This document shows positions 8,633 through 17,075 of a stretch of DNA of 64,000 bases, in pieces; the first letter of the stretch is position 1; each line of letters begins with the position of its first letter. Made by a program: the position numbers and the translations under genes. The notes below the pieces were generated by a model. The model worked only from the letters and a program-made list of their open reading frames with translations. It was not told the DNA's origin and did not search any database. Origin of the DNA: Helicobacter japonicus. Lineage in GTDB: Bacteria > Campylobacterota > Campylobacteria > Campylobacterales > Helicobacteraceae. The stretch spans positions 1 through 64,000 of the forward strand of contig NZ_JRMQ02000005.1 of NCBI RefSeq assembly GCF_000762845.2. The letters run 5' to 3'.

Positions 8633-11029
8633 ATGAAAAACACATACGCAATAGAACTTTTTGGTATTATACAAGGTGTGGGTTTTCGCCCATTTGTGTA
8701 TCGCCTTGCACATAAAATGGGTTTAAAGGGCTATGTGCAAAATCAATATGATAAGCTTTTTATTGTGCTTGAAGTCTCATCTCAAGAGCAACTTGGGGAG
8801 TTTATATCGCATATTCTTTCTTCTCCTCCCCCTAATGCACACATTACGCGACATTCTATCACACCTATAAGCACTCCTCATATTTTAAGTGATTGTTTTG
8901 AAATTAGAGAATCTGCTGATTGTTCTGCACTTTTACCGACACTTTTACCGCTTGATATGCGTATTTGTGAGCAGTGTTTAAATGATATGAAAAGTAAGGA
9001 GCGTTTTTTGCATTATGCTTTTACTACCTGCACGGAATGTGGGGCGCGATATTCTATTATTAAAGCCTTGCCCTATGATAGAATCCACACTTCTATGAGT
9101 GATTTTGTAATGTGTGAATCTTGTCAAAGTGAATATGAGAATCCACTTAATCGGCGATTTCACGCCCAACCAAACTCCTGTCATAGGTGTGCTATACAAA
9201 TGTGTGTGATTGATGAGTATGGCACAAAGCATTCTTTTAGCCAATCTCAAGATGCTATAAAGCTTATAGAACTCATCGCACAAAAAATCAAAGCAGGTAA
9301 GATTATTGCAATAAAAGGTGTAGGTGGATTCAATTTAGTTGCAAATGCGAACAACGCTCAAGCAATTAAAACTCTGCGTAAGCGTAAAAATCGTCCAAAA
9401 AAACCCTTTGCGATTATGTTTAAGAATCTGCAAGATATAAACTCTGTCGCCCATATAAACGAAGAGGAAAAAAGTGCATTATTATCCCCACAAGCTCCTA
9501 TTGTGCTTTTAGAGAAACATTTTACTAAGGGTGGGATTCTCAATGAGGAAGTTTTAGAACTTATTGCCCCACAAGTGCATACTTTAGGAGCAATTTTGCC
9601 TTATAATGGCATTATGCACTTGCTTTTTGACTACCTTGATATGCCTCTTATCTTCACGAGTGCTAATCTCTCTGGTGAGCCAATCATTGCTGATTTTTCA
9701 GCACTAGAACAAAAGCTAGGGGGTGTAAATGCAGTATATGATGTTGCACTTGACTATAATCGTAGTATTTGTAATCCTATTGATGATAGCATTGTGCGTT
9801 TTATGGCAGGGAAAATGCGTATTTTGCGCTTAGCAAGAGGTTATGCACCTGCTTCTTTAAGCTTTACGCTTCCCTTAGATAACAAAAACACCTCTTTTTA
9901 TCAGCACCACGATACACAAGAGGGTGTTATCATAGGTGTGGGTGCGCAACAAAAATCAACTCTATGCTTTATAAATACAACTTCAAATGTGGATTGTCAA
10001 GCTGTGATTAGCCCATATATTGGGGATTTACATAGTGTAGATTCACTCATACGCTATACATTGCATTATGATTTTTTTACCAAGCTTTATACGCAAGAGA
10101 TTAAGGCATTAGGTTGTGATTTGCATCCTTATTATGCTTCTACACATTTTGCCACAGAGGTGGAATCTCAAGGAGTAAAAAAATATTCCCTCTCTCATCA
10201 TAAGGCGCATTTTTATGCAATCCTTGCAGAATCTAATGATTTAGATAAAGCGGGGATTGGTATTATATGGGACGGCACAGGGCTTGGCGAAGATGGGCAT
10301 ATTTGGGGAGGAGAGTGTTTTATTTATGAGCCAAATGAGAATGCAGGAGATATGAAAAGATTATGGTATTTTGAGGAATTTACTCTTTTAGGAGGAGAGA
10401 GTGCGATAAAAGATATTGGCAAACTTGCCTTAAGTCTTATATGGCACTATGGTTTGGATAATGCGCAAAATAGAGTGCATTTTACTCCCGCAGAGTTGGC
10501 ACTTTTGCAAAGTAGCTTTAAAAGTGGAATTTATCCACAAACAAGTTCAGTAGGTAGGATTTTTGACGCTGTTGCTTATTTGCTCGGACTTTTAGAGGTG
10601 CAAAGTTATGAGGGGCAAAGTGGAGCATTAATAGAATCTTACGCATTGCGCGATTGTAGCAAATATGGAAGCAAGCTAGAGCCTTATGAGTTTAATTTTA
10701 TAAAAGACACAATTTGTTTTAGAGGGATTATTCAAGGAGTGCTTGATGATAGAGATACACAAGGAGTTGAGAGGGCGGCTCATCGTTTTTTACATACACT
10801 TGCACATATTGCCCTTGCCCTTGCTCAAAAAGCTCAACAGCAAAAAAATATGCCATTAAACATATATTTTAGTGGTGGCGTATTTGCAAATAAGTTTCTT
10901 TGTGATAGAATCTATACTTTGTTTGTCAATAATCAGTTTCCTTTTTATATGCACGAAAGAATACCGTGCAATGACGCAAACATTAGCTTTGGACAAGCAG
11001 TGTTTAGCACATTAACAAGGAGAAAATAA
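8633..11029 (+). CDS. hypF: Carbamoyltransferase HypF, hydrogenase maturation
   Basis: 798 aa. HypF uses carbamoyl phosphate and ATP to make the carbamoyl-adenylate that supplies the cyanide ligands of the NiFe-hydrogenase iron. Domains in order: acylphosphatase-like (about 1-90, GIIQGVGFRPFVYRLA), two zinc-finger pairs (CEQC 112, CTEC 133, CESC 161, CHRC 183), a YrdC-like domain (about 200-380) and a Kae1/HypF C-terminal domain with SHHKAH and WDGTGLGEDGHIWGGE. All catalytic elements look intact. I use the ATG at 8633. A TTG at 8627 preceded by AGAGG is possible, but a -10 box at 8621-8626 argues for initiation at 8633. The stop overlaps hypB by 1 bp. Confidence 0.97.
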   Translation: MKNTYAIELFGIIQGVGFRPFVYRLAHKMGLKGYVQNQYDKLFIVLEVSSQEQLGEFISHILSSPPPNAHITRHSITPISTPHILSDCFEIRESADCSALLPTLLPLDMRICEQCLNDMKSKERFLHYAFTTCTECGARYSIIKALPYDRIHTSMSDFVMCESCQSEYENPLNRRFHAQPNSCHRCAIQMCVIDEYGTKHSFSQSQDAIKLIELIAQKIKAGKIIAIKGVGGFNLVANANNAQAIKTLRKRKNRPKKPFAIMFKNLQDINSVAHINEEEKSALLSPQAPIVLLEKHFTKGGILNEEVLELIAPQVHTLGAILPYNGIMHLLFDYLDMPLIFTSANLSGEPIIADFSALEQKLGGVNAVYDVALDYNRSICNPIDDSIVRFMAGKMRILRLARGYAPASLSFTLPLDNKNTSFYQHHDTQEGVIIGVGAQQKSTLCFINTTSNVDCQAVISPYIGDLHSVDSLIRYTLHYDFFTKLYTQEIKALGCDLHPYYASTHFATEVESQGVKKYSLSHHKAHFYAILAESNDLDKAGIGIIWDGTGLGEDGHIWGGECFIYEPNENAGDMKRLWYFEEFTLLGGESAIKDIGKLALSLIWHYGLDNAQNRVHFTPAELALLQSSFKSGIYPQTSSVGRIFDAVAYLLGLLEVQSYEGQSGALIESYALRDCSKYGSKLEPYEFNFIKDTICFRGIIQGVLDDRDTQGVERAAHRFLHTLAHIALALAQKAQQQKNMPLNIYFSGGVFANKFLCDRIYTLFVNNQFPFYMHERIPCNDANISFGQAVFSTLTRRK

Positions 11030-11757
11030 TGAATCTAAGTCGCAAAGAGCGATTAGAAAATAATCCAAATTTAAATAAAAAATCGATTCAAGTCGCACAA
11101 AAGATTCTCTCCAAAAATGATATGAAAGCGAATGAATTGCGTGCGCAATATGCAGATTTAGGTGTGTATGTGATAAATCTTATGAGTTCTCCGGGCAGTG
11201 GTAAAACAACACTTTTAGAAGCTTTGAGCGAGTTTAAGGATTTTGCTTTTTGTGTGCTTGAAGGAGATTTGCAAACAAACCGCGATGCGCAGAGGTTAGA
11301 GGCAAAAGGTGTGAGCGCATATCAAATAACCACTGGAGAGGCTTGTCATTTAGAAGCCTCAATGATAGAATCTGCTCTTTTTGAGCTACAAAAGCAGTGT
11401 GATATGCAGCAAATGGATTATTTGTTTATTGAAAATGTAGGCAATCTTGTATGTCCAGCAAGCTATGATGTGGGTGCAAGTCTTAATATCGTGTTGCTTT
11501 CCACACCTGAAGGCGATGATAAGGTTTTAAAATATCCTACTATGTTTATGTGTGCTGATGCGGTGATTATAAGTAAGGCGGATATGATAGAATATTTTGA
11601 TTTTAATTTGGAGCGAGTGCAAAATGATTTAGCACGTCTTAAGGCAAATGTGCCAATTTTTTTAACAAATAAAAAAGAGTGTGAGAGTATTGCAAAAGTG
11701 CGTGATTTTATAATGCAAAAAAAAGCACAAAATTATCACTCACTTCATCAATTTTAA
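11029..11757 (+). CDS. hypB: Hydrogenase nickel-incorporation GTPase HypB
   Basis: 242 aa. GTPase that delivers nickel to NiFe hydrogenase and, in Helicobacter, also assists urease activation. The P-loop LMSSPGSGKTT (51-61), the metal-site region TGEACHLEA and the ENVGNLVCPASYDVG segment are all present. It lacks the N-terminal His-rich stretch and the CxxCGC motif seen in E. coli HypB, as is usual in Helicobacter. TAATG overlap with hypF and 9 bp to hypC indicate tight operon coupling. hypA is not in this window. Confidence 0.97.
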   Translation: MNLSRKERLENNPNLNKKSIQVAQKILSKNDMKANELRAQYADLGVYVINLMSSPGSGKTTLLEALSEFKDFAFCVLEGDLQTNRDAQRLEAKGVSAYQITTGEACHLEASMIESALFELQKQCDMQQMDYLFIENVGNLVCPASYDVGASLNIVLLSTPEGDDKVLKYPTMFMCADAVIISKADMIEYFDFNLERVQNDLARLKANVPIFLTNKKECESIAKVRDFIMQKKAQNYHSLHQF

Positions 11758-11766
11758 GGAGATTTT

Positions 11767-12027
11767 ATGTGCTTAGCTATCCCTTCTAAAGTTATAGAAT
11801 TGAAAGAGAATAATATGGCAGTTGTAGATACATTAGGTGTCAAACGTGAGGCGAGTTTGGATTTGCTCGATGAAAAGGCAGCAATAGGTGATTGGGTATT
11901 ATTGCATATTGGCTATGTAATGAGTAAGATTGATGAAGAGAGTGCAAGAGAGAGTTTAAGGCTGTATGAGCAGATTTTGGAATCTATGCAAGAAGAGGAA
12001 GAGGAATTAGCAAGGGCAAATCAATAA
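11767..12027 (+). CDS. hypC: Hydrogenase assembly chaperone HypC
   Basis: 86 aa. Begins MCLAIPSKV with the essential Cys2 that binds the iron centre together with HypD; the rest forms a small OB-like fold (MAVVDTLGVKREASLDLL, GDWVLLHIGYVMSKID). It shuttles the Fe(CN)2CO group from HypD to the hydrogenase large-subunit precursor. AAGGAG precedes the start. The next hyp gene, hypD, lies 832 bp downstream because a glycosyltransferase gene is interposed. Confidence 0.97.
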   Translation: MCLAIPSKVIELKENNMAVVDTLGVKREASLDLLDEKAAIGDWVLLHIGYVMSKIDEESARESLRLYEQILESMQEEEEELARANQ

Positions 12028-12088
12028 GATTTTAAAAGTGGTAAAAAGTTAGTGAGTTTTTGAAAAAGAGGAGGCTTAAAAAGAATAG

Positions 12089-12853
12089 ATGAAAATTTTT
12101 ATTGTGAATCTCAAACGAGCTAAAGAGCGTAGAAAACTTATGCAAGAGCAATTTGATAGAATGAGTAATGAGGAAAAAAAAGGTTTTGAGATTATCTTTT
12201 TTGATGCTATTGATGCGAAAGCGGGAGAGCATTTGCGTTTTAGCCAATATTCTAAAATTGCAAGTTTGCTTTTTCGTGGGAAAGAAATGAGCGATGGAGA
12301 GAGGGCGTGTTTTGCAAGTCATTATAGTCTATGGCAAAAATGTGTAGAACTTAATGAGCCTATTGTTGTTTTAGAAGATGATGTTTTGTTTCTTAAGAAT
12401 TTTTGGACAGAAATTGCTCGTATAAGCAAGAGTGAATATGCGTATGTGCGATTAATGTTTTTAAATAAACAAGTTAAAGCTCTTATTTTGCCTGATAATT
12501 TTTACATCACTTTTGGACAAATCGTAGGAACACAAGGTTATTATATTACGCCTATTGGGGCAAAAGCTTTTATAGAATCTGCTAAAATGTGGTATCGTCC
12601 TGTAGATGATTATATGGGAATGTTTTATATTCACAATATTCCTACAATTTGTATAAAATCTATAATGGGTGAAGTAGAGATAGAAAGCACTATTTCAGGG
12701 CGATGGAGTAAGCCGCCACTGCCTTTAAAAATTATAAGAGAATGCACCCGCTTAATTTTTCAAGTTAAAAGATTAATATATTTAACTTTTAACAAAAAAA
12801 GCCTCATTATACCCAAAGTTGCTTTAGATTCTATCAGCGGGGGGGGGGGGTAG
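12089..12853 (+). CDS. GT25 glycosyltransferase (LPS type) ending in a G12 tract
   Basis: 254 aa. The N terminus MKIFIVNLKRAKERR and GERACFASHYSLWQK, and the acidic motif VVLEDDVLF (93-101), are those of GT25 enzymes that add galactose or related sugars to lipooligosaccharide. The last codons are SGGGG followed by TAG, formed by twelve G (12839-12850). Thirteen G would extend the protein by about five residues (stop 12865-12867), and eleven G gives another short tail (stop 12873-12875), in both cases overlapping the hypD start. The catalytic part is upstream of the tract, so all three products may be active. It is inserted between hypC and hypD and is unrelated to hydrogenase maturation. The GAGGAGG upstream is about 15 nt from the ATG, farther than usual. 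Confidence 0.85.
   Translation: MKIFIVNLKRAKERRKLMQEQFDRMSNEEKKGFEIIFFDAIDAKAGEHLRFSQYSKIASLLFRGKEMSDGERACFASHYSLWQKCVELNEPIVVLEDDVLFLKNFWTEIARISKSEYAYVRLMFLNKQVKALILPDNFYITFGQIVGTQGYYITPIGAKAFIESAKMWYRPVDDYMGMFYIHNIPTICIKSIMGEVEIESTISGRWSKPPLPLKIIRECTRLIFQVKRLIYLTFNKKSLIIPKVALDSISGGGG
12839..12850. repeat. G12 homopolymer at GT25/hypD junction
   Basis: Twelve G at the extreme 3' end of the GT25 gene. The tract ends 9 nt before the hypD GTG, so it is also the only G-rich sequence in the hypD ribosome-binding position; GGGGG can pair with CCUCC of 16S rRNA with one G-U pair. Confidence 0.85.
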
Positions 12854-12859
12854 TATATC

Positions 12860-13987
12860 GTGCTTAAAAGTGTAAAACCATTAGATTTCATACAAAATTT
12901 TCGTGATAAAGATGTTATCTTAGCCTATGCCAAGCGTATAGAAAAGGTAGCACAATGTTTAAGTGAGCCACTTTATATTATGGAAGTATGCGGAGGACAT
13001 ACACATACGATTATGCGCTATGGATTACACCATCTGCTTCCAAAAAATATTGAGTTTATACACGGACCGGGTTGTCCTGTGTGTGTAATGCCCAAAAATC
13101 GCATTAATCAAGCTTATGAAATGGCTATGCAAAAAGATGTAATTTTACTCACTCTGGGCGATATGATAAAAGTGCCCGGCAGTAACGGAAGCCTAGCAAG
13201 TGCAAGGGCAAAAGGAGCTGATGTGCGATTTTTATATTCACCTTTTGAGGTGCTAAAAATTGCAAAAGAAAATCCACACAAGCGCATTGTGTTTTTTGCT
13301 ATTGGCTTTGAGACGACTACACCTATGACTGCGGCATTAATTGAAAAAGTTATAGAATCTCAGCTTACAAATGTGTTTTTTCATATTAATCACGTGCTTG
13401 TGCCACCACCTGTAAAAGCAATTTTAGATTCTAAGCAATGCCGCGTTAATGCGCTTATTGCTCCCTCTCACGTAAGTGTAATAAGTGGGGCAAAAATTTA
13501 TGAAGATATTATGCGTCAATTTTCTTTGCCTATTGTGGTGAGTGGATTTGAGCCAGTGGATATGATGGAGAGTATTTATATTCTTACAGAACTTGCAGCA
13601 CAAAAAAAGGTAGCACTTGAGATTCAGTATAAACGTGTAGTTACTATGGAGGGGAATCTTAAAGCTCAAGCAATGGTAGAGAAGTATTTTGAGACAAGAG
13701 AGAATTTTGAGTGGCGAGGGCTTGGAAACATAACGCATTCCGCACTCAAACTTAAAAAAGAATATGCCCCCTTAGATGCTGAAATTATGTTTGAAAATAT
13801 TTTGAGTAAAGAACCAATCCCTGATAATAAGGCGTGTCGCTGTGGTGATATTTTGCGAGGTGTAGCAAAACCGCTTGATTGTAAGGTGTTTGGCAAGGCT
13901 TGCACGCCGAGCAATCCTTTGGGAAGCTGTATGGTAAGTAGCGAGGGAGCTTGTGCAGCGTATTATAAATATGGTAGTGTAATGTAA
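12860..13987 (+). CDS. hypD: Hydrogenase formation protein HypD
   Basis: 375 aa iron-sulfur protein on which the Fe(CN)2CO group is assembled with HypC. Visible motifs: MEVCGGHTHTIMRYG (41-55), HGPGCPVC (68-75), GFETTTPM, and the C-terminal cysteine-rich segment with CRCGDILRG, CKVFGKAC and GSCMVSSEGACAAYYKY that holds the 4Fe-4S cluster. GTG is taken as the start because family alignment (DFIQNFRDKD aligned with the E. coli N terminus) leaves no room for a later start. Its ribosome site appears to be the variable G tract of the preceding glycosyltransferase. The helicase gene follows after 3 bp. Confidence 0.96.
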   Translation: MLKSVKPLDFIQNFRDKDVILAYAKRIEKVAQCLSEPLYIMEVCGGHTHTIMRYGLHHLLPKNIEFIHGPGCPVCVMPKNRINQAYEMAMQKDVILLTLGDMIKVPGSNGSLASARAKGADVRFLYSPFEVLKIAKENPHKRIVFFAIGFETTTPMTAALIEKVIESQLTNVFFHINHVLVPPPVKAILDSKQCRVNALIAPSHVSVISGAKIYEDIMRQFSLPIVVSGFEPVDMMESIYILTELAAQKKVALEIQYKRVVTMEGNLKAQAMVEKYFETRENFEWRGLGNITHSALKLKKEYAPLDAEIMFENILSKEPIPDNKACRCGDILRGVAKPLDCKVFGKACTPSNPLGSCMVSSEGACAAYYKYGSVM

Positions 13988-13990
13988 TCA

Positions 13991-15682
13991 ATGGAAGATT
14001 TGCAAGAAGTCCTCGTAAAAGCAGCGCAGCAATATTATGAATATTTGCAGGATAAGAATCTAGGATTAAGCGAAGTTGCTATTGCGCGTTATGAATTAAA
14101 AAATGATGAATTGATACTATGGCTTAAAAACAATGTAGTAGATATGGATTTAAAGATTACGGGGGCTTTGTTATTACGTGTGGGGGAAGAGCTCTATAAT
14201 ATTGCAGAAGAAGAGCCTATACAATTACATTTTTATGATGAGAAACAAAAAGTGCTTTATTTTTCTTTATCTCTTGATATGGCAAAGATTCTATCCAAGG
14301 CACAAAAGAATAATATTGCATTTGCACTTTTTAGTGATTTGAAGTTTTTAGTGAAGAATGTAGAGGATTTTTTTAGTAAATATGGACACAAAGTTACGTT
14401 GCCTCAGGTTATTGTAGCCAATGAAGTGCCTTATATATCAGCTTTAAGCGAGGAGCAAAACCAAGCACTATCTATGGTGCTTACAAATCCTTTGAGCTAT
14501 GTATGGGGACCTCCGGGCACAGGCAAAACTCAAGCAGTGCTTTTTGAGGCACTTTTGTATTATATCAAGCAAGGCAAAAAAGTTGCTGTTATTGCTACTA
14601 CAAATAATGCACTAGAACAGGTTCTTCGCACACTTATTAAGCAATTTGATGCTCTAGGATTAGAGCGTAAGAATATTTTGCGATTAGGCACACCTACTTT
14701 ACATTATATGAAAGAATTTCCACAAACTTGCGACCCGAGCTTATTGGAGCAAAAAGATGGAGCAAATCTTTTTAATTTTCAAGATACGCTCAAAACTCGT
14801 CTTAAAAATGCTTTTGTCGTAGGAGTAACGCTTGATGGCTTTATTAAAAGATATGAAATTTTAGAGCTTAAGTTTTCACATATTTTTTTAGATGAATGTG
14901 CCTATGCCCCGCTGATTAAGACTTGTGCATTATGTATTGATAACACGCCTCTTGCACTTTTTGGCGACCATAAACAACTCTCTCCTGTGTGCGAAATGCC
15001 TCTTAATGAGCTTATGAAGCCAAAAAATGAAAGTGCGCATATATGGAATCTCTCTGCACTTTTTATAGAATCTCTGTGTCAAGGCACATCTATAAAAGAA
15101 ATTATAAAAAAATATGGGCAAACTTGCGATATACCTTATTTTTCTTTAATGCGTATGAGTAAATTAAGCAAAACTTATCGTTATGGAGATAATCTCGCAC
15201 ATATTCTTGATACATATATTTATCATATTGGATTAGAGGGTAATGGAGAGCAAATGGAGCTTTTTGTGCTTGATAGTGGGAAAAAGAGTGAGCAAGATAA
15301 GCATATAAGTGAGAGTGAAGCTCGTGCGTGCGAGTATTTATGTGCAAAATTTAACCAAGAAAGCTATGCAATAATTACACCTTTTGTTAAGCAAAGGCAA
15401 AGACTTATGCGCCATATGCCAAGAGAGAGAATCTTTACCATTCACGGCTCTCAAGGACAAGAGTTTGATAATGTTATTTTTTCTCCTGTGAGTTTGCATT
15501 ACCACCTCACAGATTCTAACCAAACTCACGCACTTTATGCGCTGAATGTAGCAATTTCACGCACTAAAAAACGCTTTTTTATTGTATGCGATTATACATT
15601 TTGGAGTAAGCAAAAAGGGCAGTTGATTTGGGCGATTTTACAGCACGCTCACGTAATTAATAATATGAGTGCAATCAATTAA
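13991..15682 (+). CDS. DNA2/UPF1-like superfamily 1 helicase
   Basis: 563 aa. An N-terminal domain of about 160 residues that I do not recognise, then an SF1 helicase core: motif I WGPPGTGKT (172-180), motif Ia IATTNNA, motif II FLDECA (299-304, DECA rather than the common DEAS/DEAQ), motif III GDHKQLSP (325-332), and near the C terminus IITPF, TIHGSQGQEFDNVIFS and NVAISRTKK (motifs IV-VI). Compact DNA2-like architecture without an obvious nuclease domain. It could act on DNA or RNA. It lies between hypD (3 bp) and hypE (12 bp) on the same strand, so is probably co-expressed with them although no functional link is known. Confidence 0.85.
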   Translation: MEDLQEVLVKAAQQYYEYLQDKNLGLSEVAIARYELKNDELILWLKNNVVDMDLKITGALLLRVGEELYNIAEEEPIQLHFYDEKQKVLYFSLSLDMAKILSKAQKNNIAFALFSDLKFLVKNVEDFFSKYGHKVTLPQVIVANEVPYISALSEEQNQALSMVLTNPLSYVWGPPGTGKTQAVLFEALLYYIKQGKKVAVIATTNNALEQVLRTLIKQFDALGLERKNILRLGTPTLHYMKEFPQTCDPSLLEQKDGANLFNFQDTLKTRLKNAFVVGVTLDGFIKRYEILELKFSHIFLDECAYAPLIKTCALCIDNTPLALFGDHKQLSPVCEMPLNELMKPKNESAHIWNLSALFIESLCQGTSIKEIIKKYGQTCDIPYFSLMRMSKLSKTYRYGDNLAHILDTYIYHIGLEGNGEQMELFVLDSGKKSEQDKHISESEARACEYLCAKFNQESYAIITPFVKQRQRLMRHMPRERIFTIHGSQGQEFDNVIFSPVSLHYHLTDSNQTHALYALNVAISRTKKRFFIVCDYTFWSKQKGQLIWAILQHAHVINNMSAIN

Positions 15683-15694
15683 AAAGGAGCGACA

Positions 15695-16705
15695 ATGAAA
15701 GAGCAGTGTATTACTCTCTCACAGGGTAGTGGAGGTGTGGAATCTAATGCGCTTATTGAGGGGGTTATCTATAAGATTCTAGGGGATATAATTGTAGATG
15801 GCGGGGAAGATGCTGGAGTGTGCGAAAGCAAAGGAAAAATAGCACTAAGCACAGATAGCTATGTGGTAAGTCCGATATTTTTCCCTGGTGGTGATATAGG
15901 TAAGCTATGTGTATGTGGCTCAAGTAATGATATTGCTATGCGCGGGGCTAAGCCTAGATATTTAAGCTTAGGATTTATTTTAGAAGAGGGATTTAGTGTG
16001 GCAGATTTAGAGAAGATTCTCCATTCTATACGCACAGAAGCGGTAAATGGAAGCTTAAAGATTCTATCGGGCGATACAAAAGTTGTGCCAAAAGGTGCGG
16101 CAGATAGAATCTATATCAATACGACCGCCATAGGTGAGGTGAGTAAAGTAAATTGGTGTGTCCAAAATATACAAGAGGGTGATGAGATTATTGTGAGCGC
16201 ACCTGTTGGCACACACGGAGCAGTAATATTTTGCTCAAGAAATGAGATTGCTTTACAGAGTGATTTGCAAAGTGATTGTGCGCAACTGTATCCAATGGTA
16301 GAATCCCTCCATAACTATCATATACATACAATGCGCGATGCGACACGAGGTGGGTTGGCTGCAGTGCTCAACGAATGGGTTAGGGCTACGCAGACAGAGA
16401 TTATCATTGAAGAGGAGAATATCCCCATATTACAGCAAGTCAAAGGTGTATGTGAGATTTTAGGACTTGAAGCATTGAGTTTGGCAAATGAGGGGGTATG
16501 CGTGATGGCTGTCCCCCCAAGTGAAAGTGAAAAAGTATTAGCATTACTTAAATCTCACCCGCTTGGTGCAAATGCTTGTGTCATTGGTCGCGTATCACAT
16601 AAAGTGCAAGATATAAATCAAGCACGTGTTATTTTGTATAATGCGTGGGGTGGAAAACGTTATTTGGAATATCCACAAGGAGAACTTCTCCCTAGAATTT
16701 GTTAG
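15695..16705 (+). CDS. hypE: Hydrogenase maturation protein HypE
   Basis: 336 aa, PurM/AIR-synthase-like fold. It dehydrates the thiocarboxamide on its own C-terminal cysteine to thiocyanate and passes cyanide to the HypCD complex. N-terminal TLSQGSGGVESNALI, the ATP-binding LSTDSYVVSPIFFPGGDIGKL segment, the MRDATRGGLAAVLNEW loop and the essential C-terminal PRIC are present. AAAGGAG precedes the ATG. It is the last gene of the hyp operon and converges on the RRM gene with only 18 bp between their stops; I see no clear terminator there. Confidence 0.97.
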   Translation: MKEQCITLSQGSGGVESNALIEGVIYKILGDIIVDGGEDAGVCESKGKIALSTDSYVVSPIFFPGGDIGKLCVCGSSNDIAMRGAKPRYLSLGFILEEGFSVADLEKILHSIRTEAVNGSLKILSGDTKVVPKGAADRIYINTTAIGEVSKVNWCVQNIQEGDEIIVSAPVGTHGAVIFCSRNEIALQSDLQSDCAQLYPMVESLHNYHIHTMRDATRGGLAAVLNEWVRATQTEIIIEEENIPILQQVKGVCEILGLEALSLANEGVCVMAVPPSESEKVLALLKSHPLGANACVIGRVSHKVQDINQARVILYNAWGGKRYLEYPQGELLPRIC

Positions 16706-16723
16706 AATCTCTCTAGTCTTAGT

Positions 16724-16969
16724 TTATTCACGTGGTCGTGCTTCATTGACACGGAGATTGCGTCCGCGAAAATCTTTTTCATTCAATGCATCAATAGCTT
16801 TTAGTGCGCCTTCATCGTCTATTTCTACAAAACCAAAACCTTTTGGTTTGCCGCTCTCTCTATCATTGATAAGTTTTACAGAAGAGACTTCACCGAATTG
16901 AGAGAATAGCTCTTTAAGCTCATCGCGCGTAACTGCATAAACCAAATTTCCTACATAAAGTGTTTTCAA
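16724..16969 (-). CDS. Small RRM RNA-binding protein
   Basis: 81 aa consisting of one RNA-recognition motif: RNP2 LYVGNLVY near the N terminus and RNP1 KGFGFVEI in the middle, followed by a short basic tail (RGRNLRVNEARPRE). Bacterial single-RRM proteins of this type bind single-stranded RNA; targets are unknown. I start it at the TTG at 16969 because AGGAG lies 6 nt before it and the H. pylori homologue starts at the same point; the longer frame to 17002 adds residues foreign to the family. Confidence 0.9.
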   Translation of the reverse strand: MKTLYVGNLVYAVTRDELKELFSQFGEVSSVKLINDRESGKPKGFGFVEIDDEGALKAIDALNEKDFRGRNLRVNEARPRE

Positions 16970-17075
16970 AGGAACTCCTAAAAAAGTAATCAACCCCTGC
17001 ATTATTATTAGTAAAGGTGTGTTTATATGCTATGATTTATTTACTTACAAAATTCTTAAAACAGCCTTGAATGTG

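Noticed and set aside
8453-8713. 86-aa open frame on the minus strand
   Set aside because: Overlaps the hypF start and the divergent promoter region; no ribosome site or family.
12032-12322. 96-aa open frame on the minus strand
   Set aside because: Antisense to the clearly coding GT25 gene and with low-complexity composition.
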